Translations under genes and position numbers: made by a program | Notes under the pieces: generated by a model | What the model saw: the letters and a program-made list of their open reading frames with translations, nothing else | Told to the model about the DNA's origin: nothing | Databases searched by the model: none | Shown: positions 31,255-39,993 of the stretch, piece by piece | Numbering within the stretch: position 1 is the stretch's first letter | Layout of the letters: each line of letters opens with the position of its first letter | DNA from: Sulfitobacter sediminilitoris | Lineage (GTDB): Bacteria > Pseudomonadota > Alphaproteobacteria > Rhodobacterales > Rhodobacteraceae | NCBI RefSeq assembly: GCF_010667575.1 | Contig: NZ_JAABNT010000003.1 | Span: 186,001 to 250,000 of the forward strand | Direction: 5' to 3' | DNA: 64,000 nt

Positions 31255-32480
31255 GCGGACAGGTTCTGTTGGTGGATGATGATGCGGCGGTGCGTGAGGC
31301 ATTGGCGCAGACCTTGGAGCTTGCTGATTTGCTCCCGATCACAGCGGGGTCGTTTGTGGCGGCCAAAGACAAGATCACCGCTGGTTTTGAGGGCGTTATC
31401 CTGTCTGACATTCGCATGCCGGGCCGCGACGGGTTTCATTTGCTTGAATATGCGCGCAAGCAGGATGCTGATCTGCCCGTGATCCTGCTAACTGGAGAAG
31501 GTGATATTCCCATGGCGGTGGCCGCCATGGGGCAGGGCGCATTCGGTTTCCTGGAAAAGCCCTGTGCGCCGGCAGAACTGATTGGCACACTGGAGCGTGC
31601 GCTCAAGACCCGGGCACTGGTACTGGAGAACCGCCGCCTTCGGCATCTGGTAGAGACGGGCGATCCGGCGGCGCGGATGCTTTTCGGGACATCCGATCTG
31701 GCCGAAGGGCTGCGCGCACAGGTGCGTCTTGTCGCACAGGCCGATGGCGATGCGCTGGTCACCGGTGCCCCTGGGTCGGGCATATCCAAGGTGGCTGAGG
31801 TCATCCATCTAAGCTCTGCCCGATCGAAAGCACCGTTTGTAAAACGCGCTGCTGCCGGATTGACCTCAGAGGAATTGGACCGGGCCATGCAAGAGGCCGA
31901 AGGCGGCAGCCTTTTCATCGACGAGGTGTCTCATCTGCCGCCGCAGGTGCAACTGGCGCTGAGTGAGGTTGAAGCGGCGCAACAAGCTGTCTGCCTGATT
32001 GCCGGGAATACCCGTGATCTGGTCGTTGAGATCGAGGCGGGGCGTTTCAACGCCGATCTGTATTACAGGCTTGAGGCGTTAAGCGTGCGCATCCCTTCCT
32101 TGGCTGAGCGGCCCGAAGACATTCCAGTCATGTTCCGGCGTTATGTGGCTCAGGCAGCAGAACAGGCGGGCTTGCAAGCGCCCGAGGTCACGCCGCAGGT
32201 GGTGGCAGGGCTGATGGCGCGGGATTGGCCGGGCAATGCGCGTTCGCTGATGTCTGTCGCGATGCGCTTTGTCATGGGCCTGCCGGAAGGTGTCGTCCCG
32301 GATGCCACGATGGGGCTTAACGAACAGATGTCGATGATTGAGCAATCGCTGTTGGAAAGCGCGCTGCGCCGCGCAGGAGGACAGGCGAGTGCCGCCGCAG
32401 AAGCGCTCAAGCTGCCGCGCAAAACGTTCTACGACAAGCTTGCCCGCTACGGTCTTCGGGCGGAAGACTTTCGTGACTGA
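31251..32480 (+). CDS. dctD: DctD-like response regulator with degenerate AAA domain lacking GAFTGA
   Basis: 409 residues. The receiver domain has Asp10/11, phosphoacceptor Asp53 (LSDIRMPG) and Lys103. The central NtrC-type AAA domain is about 140-330, but its Walker A reads GAPGSGISK (172-180) instead of GExGTGKE. The stretch from 196 to 219, where the sigma54-contacting GAFTGA loop and its flanks belong, is missing. Walker B-like LFIDE (221-225) remains. The C-terminal Fis-type helix-turn-helix (about 370-402; ASAAAEALKLPRKTFYDKL) is intact. It probably activates a sigma70 promoter, as the GAFTGA-less NtrC of Rhodobacter capsulatus does. Confidence 0.88.
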   Translation: MSGQVLLVDDDAAVREALAQTLELADLLPITAGSFVAAKDKITAGFEGVILSDIRMPGRDGFHLLEYARKQDADLPVILLTGEGDIPMAVAAMGQGAFGFLEKPCAPAELIGTLERALKTRALVLENRRLRHLVETGDPAARMLFGTSDLAEGLRAQVRLVAQADGDALVTGAPGSGISKVAEVIHLSSARSKAPFVKRAAAGLTSEELDRAMQEAEGGSLFIDEVSHLPPQVQLALSEVEAAQQAVCLIAGNTRDLVVEIEAGRFNADLYYRLEALSVRIPSLAERPEDIPVMFRRYVAQAAEQAGLQAPEVTPQVVAGLMARDWPGNARSLMSVAMRFVMGLPEGVVPDATMGLNEQMSMIEQSLLESALRRAGGQASAAAEALKLPRKTFYDKLARYGLRAEDFRD

Positions 32481-32483
32481 TCT

Positions 32484-32533
32484 TGTGCGGATTTCCGCAC
32501 ATTAGGTCATTTGGTTGTGCGAATTTCCGCACA
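32484..32533. promoter_or_regulatory. Two palindromic upstream sites for the DctD-like regulator
   Basis: TGTGCGG-ATTT-CCGCACA (32484-32501) and TGTGCGAATTTCCGCACA (32516-32533). They are near-identical 18-base palindromes whose centres are 32 bases apart, three helical turns, so they face the same side of the DNA. They lie between dctD and dctP, the expected place for DctD-type upstream activating sequences. Confidence 0.72.
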
Positions 32534-32540
32534 AACTGTT

Positions 32541-32569
32541 TTGGACAGCCTTGGGTGCCGGAATAAGGT
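32541..32569 (+). promoter_or_regulatory. Candidate sigma70 promoter of dctPQM
   Basis: TTGGAC (32541-32546), 17 bases, TAAGGT (32564-32569). The -10 is weak, which suits an activated promoter. The two palindromes would be centred near -51 and -83. I found no sigma54 -24/-12 element (GG-N10-GC) in the gap. Confidence 0.35.
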
Positions 32570-32721
32570 ACAACATAACACATTGATGTGCAGTGGATTT
32601 CTCAAACCGCCTCGATTTTCATCGCACCGGCTTGTGACCAGGGCAGCGGCGGCGTTCTATTGCGTCAGCGCAGGTGAACCCTGCCAAAAAACCGAATCCA
32701 ATCTCTGGGAGGAGACCTGAC

Positions 32722-33717
32722 ATGAAATTCCTTACCGCTGCCGCATTGGCACTTTCCGTATCTGCCGGCGCTGTCGCCGCTGCCTGTGACGATGGTGAAA
32801 TCGTCATCAAGTTCAGCCATGTGACAAACACCGACAAGCACCCGAAAGGCATTGCCGCGACGCTGCTGGAAACGCGCGTCAATGAAGAAATGAACGGCAA
32901 AGCATGTATGGAGGTCTTCCCGAACTCCACGCTTTACAACGATGACCAGGTGCTTGAGGCGCTGCTGCAGGGCGACGTACAGCTGGCCGCACCTTCGCTG
33001 TCGAAGTTTGAGCAGTTCACCAAGAAGTTCCGCATTTTTGACCTGCCCTTCATGTTCAAGAACATCAACGCCGTGGACGAATTCCAGAATTCTGAAACCG
33101 GTCAGGCGATGAAAGAAAGCATGACACGCCGTGGCCTGCTGGGCCTGGCGTTCTGGCACAATGGCATGAAGCAGATGTCGGCCAACAAACCGCTGCTGTC
33201 ACCATCTGACGCCGCCGGTCTGAAGTTTCGCGTTCAGAACTCTGACGTTTTGAAAGCGCAGATGGCCGCAATGGGCGGCTCGCCCCAGCCGATGGCCTTC
33301 TCCGAAGTGTACGGCGCGCTGCAAACCGGCGTTGTCGACGGGCAGGAGAACACATGGTCCAACATCTATGGCCGCAAGTTCTTTGAAGTGCAGGACGGCG
33401 TGACCGAAACCAACCATGGCATCATCGACTACATGCTCGTGACCTCGACCGACTGGATCGAAAGCCTGGATGCCGACGTGCGTGACCAGTTCCTGACAAT
33501 CGTGTCTGAAGTGACCGAGGCGCGGAACTCCGAGTCGTCCAAGGTTAACGCCGAAGCCAAGCAGGCGATCATCGACGCAGGCGGCGTGGTGCGCGAGCTG
33601 ACCGCAGAGCAGCGTCAGGAATGGGTCGATGTGATGAAGCCCGTCTGGGACGAGTTCAACGCCGACGTGGGTCAGGAAAATATCGACGCCGCACAGGCGA
33701 TCAACGCCAAGCATTAA
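32722..33717 (+). CDS. dctP: TRAP transporter substrate-binding protein DctP
   Basis: 331 residues with a cleavable signal peptide (about 1-22, ending GAVAAA) and the DctP fold. It has IKFSHVTNTDKHPKG near the mature N-terminus, the hinge LKFRVQNSDVLKAQM, with the carboxylate-binding Arg expected in this region, and YGALQTGVVDGQENTWSNI. It captures C4-dicarboxylates (malate, succinate, fumarate) in the periplasm and delivers them to DctQM. ATG 32722 follows GGGAGGAGACCTGAC. The substrate is assigned from similarity and the neighbouring dctBD. Confidence 0.92.
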   Translation: MKFLTAAALALSVSAGAVAAACDDGEIVIKFSHVTNTDKHPKGIAATLLETRVNEEMNGKACMEVFPNSTLYNDDQVLEALLQGDVQLAAPSLSKFEQFTKKFRIFDLPFMFKNINAVDEFQNSETGQAMKESMTRRGLLGLAFWHNGMKQMSANKPLLSPSDAAGLKFRVQNSDVLKAQMAAMGGSPQPMAFSEVYGALQTGVVDGQENTWSNIYGRKFFEVQDGVTETNHGIIDYMLVTSTDWIESLDADVRDQFLTIVSEVTEARNSESSKVNAEAKQAIIDAGGVVRELTAEQRQEWVDVMKPVWDEFNADVGQENIDAAQAINAKH

Positions 33718-33801
33718 GGGCGTAAGCGGCCAGCCTCTGAACAAGTGGCTGGCCGCATCCTTTAAAGCGCACAGTAATCTCATGTCTGGGGGGGCGAGAC
33801 G

Positions 33802-34482
33802 ATGAGCCACCAAGCCACTGAACAAAGTAGGCTTTCGCGTATCGTGAGCGAAATTGAGGAGACGGCGATTGCCATCATCCTCGGCCTGATGACCATCATC
33901 ACCTTTATCAATGTGGTGCTGCGATACGGATTTAACACCGGTATTATCTGGGGCCTTGAAATGGTGACATTTCTGTTTGCCTGGTTGGTCCTGTTTGGCA
34001 TGTCATACGCGGTGAAAGTCACCGCTCACCTGGGCGTTGATGCGATCATCAACATGTTCAGCGAAGGTCCGCGCAAGGTGCTGGCTGTGCTCACGGGGCT
34101 GGTTTGCATCGTCTACGCGGCCCTGATTTTCAAAGGCGCATGGGATTACTGGGCACCATTTGCAGGGTTGGACGCAACGTCCGGTCGCTGGTTCCCAACA
34201 GGATTTGAAAACAGCCGTGATCAGGCGTGGTACGAGGTGATCGACATCCCGATCCCCGACTGGCTGCGCTTTATCGAGCCGATCATGAACGAAGGTGAAG
34301 CTTACGAAAAACTGCCGCGCTTCATTCCCTATGCGATGCTACCTTTCGGCGCCGCTCTTTTGTTGCTGCGGTTCGTGCAGGCCACACTCAGAGTCGTTTC
34401 AGGCCGGCAAAAGACGTTGATCGTGAGCCATGAGGCCGAAGAAGCGGTCGAAGACGTCAAACACATGAACGCGGAGAGCTGA
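33802..34482 (+). CDS. dctQ: TRAP transporter small permease DctQ
   Basis: 226 residues with four membrane segments (about 17-38, 50-70, 90-115 and 170-195) and the family signature around GLEMVTFLFAWLVLFGMSYAVK. It is longer than typical DctQ (about 160-180). The extra length is in an extracytoplasmic or loop stretch between helices 3 and 4 (residues 118-170) and in a charged C-terminal tail. It forms the membrane complex with DctM. RBS GGGGGGGCGAGACG; spaced four bases before dctM. Confidence 0.9.
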   Translation: MSHQATEQSRLSRIVSEIEETAIAIILGLMTIITFINVVLRYGFNTGIIWGLEMVTFLFAWLVLFGMSYAVKVTAHLGVDAIINMFSEGPRKVLAVLTGLVCIVYAALIFKGAWDYWAPFAGLDATSGRWFPTGFENSRDQAWYEVIDIPIPDWLRFIEPIMNEGEAYEKLPRFIPYAMLPFGAALLLLRFVQATLRVVSGRQKTLIVSHEAEEAVEDVKHMNAES

Positions 34483-34486
34483 ACCC

Positions 34487-35863
34487 ATGGAAGTTGTCAT
34501 TCTCTTCGCATTGGTCGTAGGCCTGATGTTGATCGGTGTGCCGATCGCCGTATCCCTTGGCCTGTCCTCAATCATCTTCTTGCTGGCGCTGAGTGATACG
34601 TCGCTTGCCTCTATCGCGCAGACGTTCTTTCAGGCGATGGCGGGGCACTACACCCTGCTGGCGATCCCGTTCTTCATTCTGGCCTCCAGCTTTATGTCGA
34701 CGGGCGGCGTGGCGCGGCGGATCATCCGCTTTTCCATCGCGCTGGTGGGCCATCTGCCCGGCGGTCTGGCCATTGCAGGCGTCTTTGCCTGTATGCTTTT
34801 CGCCGCGCTCAGCGGCTCATCGCCTGCGACAGTCGTTGCGATTGGCTCCATCGTCATCGTCGGTATGCGCGAGGTGGGCTATACAAAGGATTTCGCCGCT
34901 GGCGTGATTGCCGTGGCAGGCACGCTGGGTATCCTTATTCCGCCATCTATCGTCATGGTGGTCTATGCCAGCGCCACGGATGTATCCGTTGGTCGGATGT
35001 TCCTGGCGGGTGTCATTCCCGGCTTGCTCGCCGGTCTGATGCTGATGGTGACGATCTACATCATCGCGCGGGTGCGGGACCTGCCGAAAGGGGATTGGCA
35101 GGGCTGGGGCGAGGTGCGCCGGTCCGGGATTGAGGCAGGCTGGGGCCTGTTCCTGATCGTGATCATTCTGGGCGGCATCTATGGCGGTATCTTCACACCA
35201 ACCGAAGCTGCGGCTGTTGCGGCGGTCTATGCGTTCTTCATCGCGTCATTCGTATATCGCGACATGGGACCGCTGCACGTGGCCGGGGATGGTCAGAATA
35301 TACCCTTGCTGACAAAGCCATTGGCGCTGGTCACGGTGTTTTTCCACCGCGATACACGCAACACCCTGTTTGAGGCGGGCAAGCTGACCGTGACGCTGAT
35401 GTTCATCATCGCCAATGCGCTGATCCTCAAGCACGTCCTGACCGACGAGCAGATCCCACAGCAAATTTCGGCTGCGATGCTGGATGCGGGGCTGGGGCCG
35501 ATCATGTTCCTGGTCATCGTCAACGTGATCCTGCTGATCGGCGGACAGTTTATGGAGCCGTCGGGGCTGCTGGTCATCGTGGCACCGCTCGTTTTCCCAA
35601 TTGCCATCGAACTGGGCATCGACCCCATTCACCTTGGTATCATCATGGTGGTGAACATGGAGATCGGGATGATCACGCCACCTGTGGGCCTGAACCTGTT
35701 CGTCACGTCAGGGGTGGCGAATATGCCAATGATGAACGTGGTGCGGGCGGCCCTGCCGTTTCTGGCAGTGCTCTTCGTTTTCCTGATCATGGTGACGTAT
35801 ATTCCGTTCCTCAGCACATGGTTGCCGACGCTGATGATGGGACCGGAGATCATAACGAAATAG
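34487..35863 (+). CDS. dctM: TRAP transporter large permease DctM
   Basis: 458-residue integral membrane protein with about 12 hydrophobic segments. Family motifs are IPFFILASSFMSTGGVARRI, ALSGSSPATVVAIGS, GTLGILIPPSIVMVVYA, FTPTEAAAVAAVYA and EIGMITPPVGLNLFV. It carries out sodium- or proton-driven uptake together with DctP and DctQ. It follows dctQ closely, and a terminator ends the operon. Confidence 0.94.
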   Translation: MEVVILFALVVGLMLIGVPIAVSLGLSSIIFLLALSDTSLASIAQTFFQAMAGHYTLLAIPFFILASSFMSTGGVARRIIRFSIALVGHLPGGLAIAGVFACMLFAALSGSSPATVVAIGSIVIVGMREVGYTKDFAAGVIAVAGTLGILIPPSIVMVVYASATDVSVGRMFLAGVIPGLLAGLMLMVTIYIIARVRDLPKGDWQGWGEVRRSGIEAGWGLFLIVIILGGIYGGIFTPTEAAAVAAVYAFFIASFVYRDMGPLHVAGDGQNIPLLTKPLALVTVFFHRDTRNTLFEAGKLTVTLMFIIANALILKHVLTDEQIPQQISAAMLDAGLGPIMFLVIVNVILLIGGQFMEPSGLLVIVAPLVFPIAIELGIDPIHLGIIMVVNMEIGMITPPVGLNLFVTSGVANMPMMNVVRAALPFLAVLFVFLIMVTYIPFLSTWLPTLMMGPEIITK

Positions 35864-35883
35864 CGCTTCGTAGTGTGAGCAAT

Positions 35884-35917
35884 GAAAGGCGGTGCATCAA
35901 AGCGGATGTGCCGCCTT
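35884..35917 (+). terminator. Intrinsic terminator after dctM
   Basis: AAAGGCGG (35884-35891) pairs with CCGCCTTTT (35909-35917), with partly paired inner bases (GCATC with GGATGTG); a T-run follows. Confidence 0.7.
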
Positions 35918-36059
35918 TTGCTTGAATGGCACTGCGGTATTTTCGGCCAAACTGAGAAGGCCGGTGCCGCTTTGGAACCGGCCCAGGCGCGGGGTGCGGG
36001 CCAACGGACAGGCTTGGTCAGAAGCTGGGAGCGTAATTATCTTGGGACAGTATCTGAGA

Positions 36060-36809
36060 TCAGCTCTTGGCAAGGGCCGCGACGATCGGGATGAAGTCCG
36101 CGGCCTTTAGTGAGGCCCCGCCGACAAGTGCTCCATCCACGTTTTCCGCCTCAAAAATCAAAGCGGCATTGTCGGCCTTGACCGAGCCGCCGTAGAGCAG
36201 CGGCACCGCATTACCAATCGTGTTGCCGTACCGGTGTACAAGTTCGGCGCGGATGTAATCGTGGACTTCGACGATCTGTTCCAGACTGGGGACTTTACCG
36301 GTCCCGATGGCCCAGATCGGTTCATAAGCAACAACCGTATTGGAGGCCGACACATCATCGGGCAGGGAGCCTGCCAACTGACCTCCGATGATATCAAGGG
36401 TGTTATTGGCCTCGCGGTCTTCCAGCGCTTCCCCGATGCAGATGATCGGCGTCAGGCCAGCGGCATGTGCGGCCTCTGCTTTGTTCCGCACATCGGCGTT
36501 TGTTTCCTCATGGGCATCGCGACGCTCTGAATGGCCAACGATGACGTAGGCGGCACCAGTGTCAGCAACCATTTCAGCAGAAATGTCACCTGTGAAGGCA
36601 CCGCTTGCCTGCATGTGGCAGTCTTGTGCACCGATGGAAATTCCGGTGGTCCGGGTCGCTTCCACCGCGCGAAAAAGCAGGGGGGCGGGCGGACAGATCA
36701 CCACTTTCGGCGGCTCTTTCGGTAAGTCAGCTGCCATGGCCGCCAGCTCGGCGAGGGCCGCGCTTGTTCCGTTCATTTTCCAGTTTCCGGCGGCAATCTT
36801 ACGGCGCAT
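36060..36809 (-). CDS. tpiA: Triosephosphate isomerase
   Basis: 249-residue TIM barrel. It has the N-terminal AAGNWKMNG (Asn and Lys of the active site), catalytic His in IVGHSERR, catalytic Glu in [14 protein letters not shown], and the phosphate-binding [10 protein letters not shown] and [11 protein letters not shown]. It interconverts dihydroxyacetone phosphate and glyceraldehyde 3-phosphate. Start at ATG 36809 (MRRKIAAGN), as in homologues. It is divergent from the oxygenase gene across about 125 bases. Confidence 0.95.
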   Translation of the reverse strand: MRRKIAAGNWKMNGTSAALAELAAMAADLPKEPPKVVICPPAPLLFRAVEATRTTGISIGAQDCHMQASGAFTGDISAEMVADTGAAYVIVGHSERRDAHEETNADVRNKAEAAHAAGLTPIICIGEALEDREANNTLDIIGGQLAGSLPDDVSASNTVVAYEPIWAIGTGKVPSLEQIVEVHDYIRAELVHRYGNTIGNAVPLLYGGSVKADNAALIFEAENVDGALVGGASLKAADFIPIVAALAKS

Positions 36810-36934
36810 GGGCGATCTTGTCCTTGGTGTGCCGACAGGTGGTAGCACCCGAGTCAGGCCAAGGCAACGCAGAGGGCTTCGCCAGACCGTCCCGACCTGT
36901 TAAACCGGACCCATGACACGTGAAAGGATCCCGC

Positions 36935-37840
36935 ATGATTCCACGCATTGATCTGGCCGCTTTGACTGCACAAGACGATGACGCGCTGGCCGCCATGAAA
37001 ACGGCCGCGACCGATATCGGTTTTGCCACCGTCCACAACACCGCGCTTTCAGCGGAACGGGTATCGCGCGTGATTGAAACGTATCGGGCGTTCTTCAAGC
37101 TGCCGGAGGCCAGCAAGGCCGCGTATGACATGGCGCGAACCGGATCAAACCGGGGCTGGGGGGCGTCGGGGTCAGAGCAGGTCGATCCAGATGCAAATCC
37201 GGACTACAAGCAAGTCTTCGATTGCGGTCTCACGCTGCCTGAGGGAGACCCCCGGCTGTTGAACCCGTTTTATGCGGCCAATCTTTGGCCGGTGGAGCCT
37301 GCTGATTTCAAGGATGTGATCAGCGCGTACTACGAGGACGCATGCGCTGTCGCGATGGATGTTCTGCACGGGGTCGCCGCATCTGTTGGCCTTTCAGCAC
37401 GGACCTTTGAGGGGGCATTCGATGCGCCGATGGCGCTGCTGCGCGGTAATTACTACCCGGCGCGTCCGGCGCGGGCCGGGGCCAAGGACTTCGGGATCGC
37501 GACACACACGGACTACGGTTGCCTCACGCTGCTGGCCACAGATGGCTCATCTGGGCTTGAGGTGCGTAAGCGCGGTGGCGGATGGATCCCGGTGAGCGCG
37601 CCCCCCAGAGAATTCGTCATCAACTTTGGCGAGATGATGGAGATGTGGTCAGATGGCGTGATCCGCGCAACACCGCACCGCGTGGTCGGTGGGGTGGATG
37701 AGCGGATATCGGTGCCACTGTTCTTCAATCCTGCTTATGAGACGAACGTGGCACCGGTGGGTTCGAGCAGCGTTATTCTGGCTGGCGATCACCTGTCTGC
37801 CCGCTACAATGAAACCTACATCCATTTGAAAAAAGACTAG
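36935..37840 (+). CDS. 2-oxoglutarate/Fe(II) oxygenase, isopenicillin N synthase family
   Basis: 301 residues. The DIOX_N domain is at the N-terminus (IPRIDLAAL; VIETYRAFFKLPE). The 2OG-Fe(II) core has the facial triad HTD (HTDYGCLTLL, near residue 188) and a distal His in TPHRVVGG, with the 2-oxoglutarate-binding RxS in DERISVPLFFNP. Such enzymes oxidise small molecules; several bacterial homologues are of unknown substrate. ATG 36935 follows GAAAGGATCCCGC. Confidence 0.88.
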   Translation: MIPRIDLAALTAQDDDALAAMKTAATDIGFATVHNTALSAERVSRVIETYRAFFKLPEASKAAYDMARTGSNRGWGASGSEQVDPDANPDYKQVFDCGLTLPEGDPRLLNPFYAANLWPVEPADFKDVISAYYEDACAVAMDVLHGVAASVGLSARTFEGAFDAPMALLRGNYYPARPARAGAKDFGIATHTDYGCLTLLATDGSSGLEVRKRGGGWIPVSAPPREFVINFGEMMEMWSDGVIRATPHRVVGGVDERISVPLFFNPAYETNVAPVGSSSVILAGDHLSARYNETYIHLKKD

Positions 37841-38166
37841 CGCAACGCGGCAAGCGCCCGGCGGGCCAAGGCTGCGGCCTCTTCGGCATCATCCATTGCC
37901 GCGTCAGGAAGGGACCAATATGGCATTGCAGATGCCGCGCCGTTCTTGCGGGTGTAGGTCCATTTCTCAGCGCCCATCTGTGCAAGCCTGTCCGCAAACG
38001 GGCCGTCCTGCGCTTTGAGCAGTATTTGCCCGTCCGACCGCACAACGGCAAAAATCAAGCCGTCGGAATAGAGGCCCAGACCACCAAACATCTTGCGTGT
38101 CGTCAGATCAGGGATGTCTTGAAAAAGCTCGCGCGCAAATGCGGTATCTGCTGCGCTGAGGCTCAC
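37837..38166 (-). CDS. TfoX N-terminal domain protein
   Basis: 109 residues forming a single TfoX_N domain, with the start RELFQDIPDLTTRKMFGGLGLYSDGLIFAVV and a closing helix with MPYWSLPDAAMDDAEEAA. The TfoX/Sxy C-terminal domain is absent. In Haemophilus TfoX controls competence; stand-alone N-domains in alphaproteobacteria have no known role. It overlaps the sufA-like gene upstream by four bases, so it belongs to the Fe-S cluster unit. Confidence 0.82.
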   Translation of the reverse strand: MSLSAADTAFARELFQDIPDLTTRKMFGGLGLYSDGLIFAVVRSDGQILLKAQDGPFADRLAQMGAEKWTYTRKNGAASAMPYWSLPDAAMDDAEEAAALARRALAALR

Positions 38167-38525
38167 TTGGCGGTAAGCGCCTCGTCGAACTTGATCGATT
38201 CACCGCAGCCACATGCTTCGGTCACGTTTGGATTGTTGAACTTGAAGCCTGACTCCAACAACGTGGTTTCATAATCGATTTCAGTGCCGAACAGAAACAT
38301 CTGCGCCATCGGAGCGATCATCACGCGTGCGCCGTCCTGTTCGACGACCTCGTCGTTCGGATCGGCATCGTCCACGTATTCCATCGTGTATTCCATGCCC
38401 GCGCAGCCGCCTTTCTTGACGCCGATGCGCAGGCCCGCGTGGCCCTTGTCAGTCATCAGTTTGATGATCTGCGCTGCTGCTTTTGGCGTGATGGTGACGG
38501 CCTGTTTTCCGGGAATACCGAACAT
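38163..38525 (-). CDS. HesB/IscA-type Fe-S carrier (SufA-like)
   Basis: 120-residue A-type carrier. The three conserved cysteines are Cys in KKGGCAGMEY and the paired ACGCGES near the C-terminus. It accepts Fe-S clusters from the SUF scaffold and passes them to apoproteins. ATG 38525 follows AAAGGAGCAATCAC; a few upstream codons in frame are ignored. It lies between a sufT-like gene and the TfoX-domain gene, all on the minus strand. Confidence 0.9.
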   Translation of the reverse strand: MFGIPGKQAVTITPKAAAQIIKLMTDKGHAGLRIGVKKGGCAGMEYTMEYVDDADPNDEVVEQDGARVMIAPMAQMFLFGTEIDYETTLLESGFKFNNPNVTEACGCGESIKFDEALTAK

Positions 38526-38580
38526 GTGATTGCTCCTTTGGCGCAAAGCCTAACATGGCCGCGCTCAAGTTCAAATGGCG

Positions 38581-38943
38581 CTACATAAAGCCCAGTTCAA
38601 GACGCGCCTCATCAGACATCATATCCATGCCCCAGGGCGGCTCCCAAACCAATTCAACATTCACTTGCTTTACGCCGGGCAGGGGTTCGACGGCGTCCGC
38701 AACCCATCCCGGCATTTCACCCGCAACCGGACAGCCGGGGGCGGTCAGCGACATCTTGATGTCGACGGCGTTATCATCCGAAATGTCGATGGTGTAGATA
38801 AGGCCCAGTTCGTAAATATTCACAGGGATTTCAGGGTCATAGACCGTACGACAAGCCTCGACGATCTGTTCGTAAAGCGGGTGATCAGTCGAGGAAGGCG
38901 CAATCAGTGGCGTGCCTTCCATTGGCTGTGATTGTTCGGTCAT
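38581..38943 (-). CDS. SufT/PaaD-like (DUF59, MIP18 family) Fe-S assembly protein
   Basis: 120 residues with the MIP18 family pattern VYDPEIPVNIYELGLIYTI, then MSLTAPGCPVAGEMP (conserved Cys) and VNVELVWEPPW. SufT-type proteins help Fe-S maturation, especially under high demand. The frame is open far upstream, but MTEQSQPMEG at 38943 is the plausible start, with GCGAGG before it. Located 55 bases before the SufA-like gene. Confidence 0.87.
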   Translation of the reverse strand: MTEQSQPMEGTPLIAPSSTDHPLYEQIVEACRTVYDPEIPVNIYELGLIYTIDISDDNAVDIKMSLTAPGCPVAGEMPGWVADAVEPLPGVKQVNVELVWEPPWGMDMMSDEARLELGFM

Positions 38944-39067
38944 GCGGGCCTCGCTATAAATCTTAGTGTTTATATAGGATTTGTGTCCGCCCGCGTCCAG
39001 TGGGACCGCGGACGTTTCATTTGGGCCATGCGCCTCACCATGGTTCCAAGACGCGGGGAAAACGCTA

Positions 39068-39874
39068 TCAGTCGTTTGGCCTGACGCGCGCGGCGCTTTT
39101 GTCGGCGAATGCCGCCAGACGCGCACGCGCGTCAGGCTGGGTGTTGACGACCCCAGCGACCACAGATTCCGCATAAGCGGCGTCCAGTGCCGACATGTTT
39201 TGCATGTGGCTGACTGCCGAGCAGATCGCAAAATTTGAAAGCGGCAGGTTCTGTGCCGCCTTGCGAGCAACCTCTAATGCCATGTCAAAGCTTGATCCTT
39301 CGGTGAAATACTGCGCCAACCCAACATCGATCGCCTCTTGCCCCTGATACACGCGGCCCGTCAGCATCATATCGATCATCCGCGCCTTTCCGACCAGATC
39401 TGTCACGCGGATCGTCGCGCCGCCACCGGTGAAAAGGCCGCGCTGCCCCTCTGGCAAGGCAAAGTACGCGGTTTTGTCCATGACCCGGACGTGTGCCGCA
39501 CTTGCCAGTTCCAGTCCGCCACCCACAACGGCCCCTTGCAGCGCCGCGATGATGGGGACGCCGCCATATTCCATCTTGTTGAATGCTTCGTGCCAGCGCA
39601 GGCAGACGTGCATGAAATCGGCAGGGCTGCGATCCTCATCGTGGTGTTCAATCAGATCGAGGCCCGCACAGAAATGGTCACCCGATCCCGCCAGCACAAC
39701 TGCCCGTACCCCAGCGCGCGGAGCGGTTGAAAAGAAGTCGACAAGTTCTTCGATCGTGTCAACGTCCAAGGCATTGCGTTTCGAGGGGCGGTTCAGCGTG
39801 ACGATCCAGACATCGTCTTCCTGACGTTCAAGTGCCAGATTTGTGTAGCGGGATGTGTCAATCTGAACTGTCAT
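39068..39874 (-). CDS. Enoyl-CoA hydratase/isomerase (crotonase) family protein
   Basis: 268 residues. The crotonase oxyanion-hole segments are [10 protein letters not shown] with [13 protein letters not shown], and [20 protein letters not shown], where the GGG loop polarises the acyl thioester. Glu in the DLIEHHDED region and [16 protein letters not shown] may act in catalysis. Subfamily and substrate are not clear. It starts at ATG 39874 after AAAGGCCAACCCC, downstream of the RimK fusion gene on the same strand. Confidence 0.88.
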   Translation of the reverse strand: MTVQIDTSRYTNLALERQEDDVWIVTLNRPSKRNALDVDTIEELVDFFSTAPRAGVRAVVLAGSGDHFCAGLDLIEHHDEDRSPADFMHVCLRWHEAFNKMEYGGVPIIAALQGAVVGGGLELASAAHVRVMDKTAYFALPEGQRGLFTGGGATIRVTDLVGKARMIDMMLTGRVYQGQEAIDVGLAQYFTEGSSFDMALEVARKAAQNLPLSNFAICSAVSHMQNMSALDAAYAESVVAGVVNTQPDARARLAAFADKSAARVRPND

Positions 39875-39993
39875 GGGGTTGGCCTTTGCATTTATTGTCT
39901 TGTGATTGTGTCCGATGCCGGACAAATCCGCCGTACCCAAGGAAACCCCGTACTGCAAGAACGAAGCACCGACACCAAGGCCGGACACAGCGC

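Noticed and set aside
32511..32720. 69-residue plus-strand frame before dctP
   Set aside because: It runs through the regulatory palindromes and the dctP Shine-Dalgarno and encodes no recognisable protein.
32534..32721. Sigma54 promoter for dctPQM
   Set aside because: Expected from DctD control, but no GG-N10-GC pair with TGGCAC/TTGC flanks was found; a sigma70-like pair fits better.
35882..36110. Two small plus-strand frames (70 and 72 residues) after dctM
   Set aside because: They start inside the dctM terminator and lack ribosome binding sites and similarity.
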